Part shown: one piece after another, positions 31,901 through 32,369 of the stretch
Numbering within the stretch: position 1 is the first letter of the stretch
Layout of the letters: the number at the start of each line of letters is the position of its first letter
Assembly: GCA_028275505.1 (NCBI GenBank)
Contig: JAPWUP010000022.1
Coordinates: 1 to 32,369 of the forward strand
Reading direction: 5' to 3'
DNA from: Bryobacteraceae bacterium
Lineage (GTDB): Bacteria; Acidobacteriota; Terriglobia; Bryobacterales; Bryobacteraceae
Length of the DNA stretch: 32,369 bases
Position numbers and translations under genes: made by a program
Notes under the pieces: generated by a model
The model's database searches: none
What the model saw: only the letters and a program-made list of their open reading frames with translations
What the model was told of the DNA's origin: nothing

Positions 31901-32369
31901 TTCTGGTCTCGCATCATTGGCGGATGGAGCGTGAGCGGGCGCGCCTTCTACTCCTCGGGAACCCCGCTTTCCATAAGCGACAGCAACGGCAGGCCCATCC
32001 GGCTCTGGAATGCGGCCAAGAAAGGGCCGATCCGCGATCGCATCGGCGACCGCGTGGATCCTGTCACCCGCGAGGTGCTCAATCCGTATTTCGACACCAA
32101 GGCCTTCGCCTCGTTACCTACCCCTTACATGGTGCCGCCCGAGCCGCCCCACTTCGCCGAGCTGCGCGCGCCGCACCGCAAGACGCTGGACGCCTCGATC
32201 ATCAAGCGCGTTCAGCTCTATGAGCGCATCAATCTGGACATTCGGGCCGACGCCAACAACGTGACCAACAGCCCGCAGTGGGATGCGCCTGGCACCAACA
32301 TGGCCAACAAGGCAACATTCGGCGTCATCCAGACGGCCGGGGGCAACCGGCTCGTGCAGTTGTCCGTGC
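28946..32369 (+). CDS. Oar-like TonB-dependent receptor (receptor 4), 3' end cut by window edge
   Basis: Open from ATG 28946 to the right edge (1,141 full codons), with ribosome binding site AAGGAGG at 28934-28940. Signal peptide MWGRVVVLGFALTTVLAAQ. Carboxypeptidase-regulatory-like domain at about 22-105 (GSLLGRVTDPSGAVIPGASV). The plug has VVDRRFVDLLFIPNRNPLNL and VVSYATRSGTNELHGSFEGF. Barrel segments follow. The last residues, GGNRLVQLSV, resemble the closing strand of its relatives, so only a few residues are missing. It is divergent from receptor 3 across about 640 bases. The ligand is unknown. Confidence 0.9.
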   Translation, partial: MWGRVVVLGFALTTVLAAQDYRGSLLGRVTDPSGAVIPGASVTAVQEGSGYKTTTVSNAEGNYILPLLEPGAYTVTVEAPGFKKLVRPQVTIRTGEKLELNFQLEVGTPTETVTVTAELPLLQTASADLAQVVDRRFVDLLFIPNRNPLNLITLTPGVRSESQWFGGPFADSQQHFFSVHGGGATMGRNEILVDGASVVMPRQGGAMGTSPSGDAVEELRVQTTMFDAAYGHTNGGVVSYATRSGTNELHGSFEGFIRNEIFNANSWTNNKRGVPRPPDNRQFYSATLGGPVVFPKLYNGKDRTFFFTSFQWQGNKGGTTYSARVPTEAERRGDFSRTLNPQGGPLMIYDPYTSVVDGTRVVRQPFPGNVIPLARQNETGQAIMSVYPAPNLNVPTQIGVYNWVAQSSYTLPSRQISQRVDHLLSPRQRLFGRFAFMDYGQHFKAVPPGLRDSPIGGTPNADFRHFYNASINDDYTFSPTTVASFRLAFSRYWSDTVFSGNKLDPKVLKLHPDILANQMRPAWPGIDMAEGIYMIGHRFKIRANDSYVARPTLTRLAGSHNLRIGGDFRVVNWNEISPDSQAAGYFTFRPTFHVSDPFDPMSARVSGTAMAGLLMGIPVSGSISGPAPYALRSYYTAAYVQDDWKVTRKLTLNIGLRWEVETPYTERFNQLSWGFDYYAPSPVKIPGMDLRGGLIFAGVNNVSRRQGKTDLNNFGPRFGVAWQVLPSTVIRAGYGLFYASGVENQDISIAIPPTFSTSITYVGTVDRGVTPYTTLANPFPQGVTKPRGAADGLAARVGDSISFVAQDRVLPYSQQWQFSIQQALPAQTRLELAFVRMLSVKGFGNFNLNEKPDKYLELGPAENIRVPNPFYGILPPTSPLGSSSTIPQRQFWLAYPQFTSVTQMLTNSATTVYHSVYLNVEKRLTHGLTLIFNHTISKMIENNLTSLVNKRYYRCISDMDRPHVMNLAFVYDLPFGKGRPWVTSGFWSRIIGGWSVSGRAFYSSGTPLSISDSNGRPIRLWNAAKKGPIRDRIGDRVDPVTREVLNPYFDTKAFASLPTPYMVPPEPPHFAELRAPHRKTLDASIIKRVQLYERINLDIRADANNVTNSPQWDAPGTNMANKATFGVIQTAGGNRLVQLSV

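Noticed and set aside
1-32369. CRISPR array, tRNA or rRNA genes, prophage or toxin-antitoxin modules
   Set aside because: I found no regularly spaced repeats, no cloverleaf or rRNA-like sequence, and no phage or toxin-antitoxin gene signatures on either strand.

Overview
The window is GC-rich and gene-dense. It looks like a chromosomal stretch from an acidobacterium, most likely of the Solibacter/Bryobacter type. The main reason is four very large TonB-dependent receptor-like proteins (about 1,090-1,210 residues). Each has a signal peptide, an N-terminal carboxypeptidase-regulatory-like domain, a plug and a barrel, the Oar-like design expanded in that phylum. Recurrent secreted TIM-barrel glycosidase-like proteins and ExuT-like MFS carriers fit too. 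The taxonomic call is inference; there is no rRNA or marker gene.

Layout. 1-570: edge of a decayed transposase (minus strand), two inverted repeats and a promoter. 571-4200: receptor 1. 4246-5064 (minus): FCD-type GntR regulator, divergent from a seven-gene run at 5339-15427: four-carbon acid-sugar kinase (DUF1537), receptor 2, secreted GH5-like protein, split transketolase (N and C halves), Asp/Glu-racemase-like protein, ExuT-like carrier. 15501-17186 (minus): DUF6282-type amidohydrolase and a second FCD GntR. This regulator is divergent from a tightly overlapping four-gene operon at 17582-21790: secreted glycosidase-like protein, second ExuT-like carrier, isocitrate-dehydrogenase-family enzyme, second Asp/Glu-racemase-like protein. 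21851-23137: secreted purple-acid-phosphatase-like protein. 23162-28301 (minus): receptor 3 followed by an apiosidase-like (DUF4038) glycosidase. 28946 to the right edge: receptor 4, cut a few residues short of its end.

How it may work (inference). The island looks like an outer-membrane-to-cytoplasm route for an acidic or branched plant-type sugar. Receptors bind glycans, secreted TIM barrels trim them, ExuT-like carriers import a sugar acid, and the kinase, transketolase, dehydrogenase and racemase-like enzymes process it under two GntR switches. The two GntR modules have parallel architecture: regulator, divergent TIM barrel, carrier, carbon enzyme, single-cysteine racemase-like protein. 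I cannot name the substrate. No aldolase, sugar isomerase or RuBisCO-like protein is visible, so the pathway is either incomplete here or unusual.

Regulatory sequence is legible. Several sigma70-type promoters have 17-base spacers. A 33-base promoter/operator block is shared by the second operon and receptor 3. A 32-codon leader ORF overlaps the kinase start by ATGA, a structured leader precedes the second operon, and the phosphatase transcript may be leaderless.
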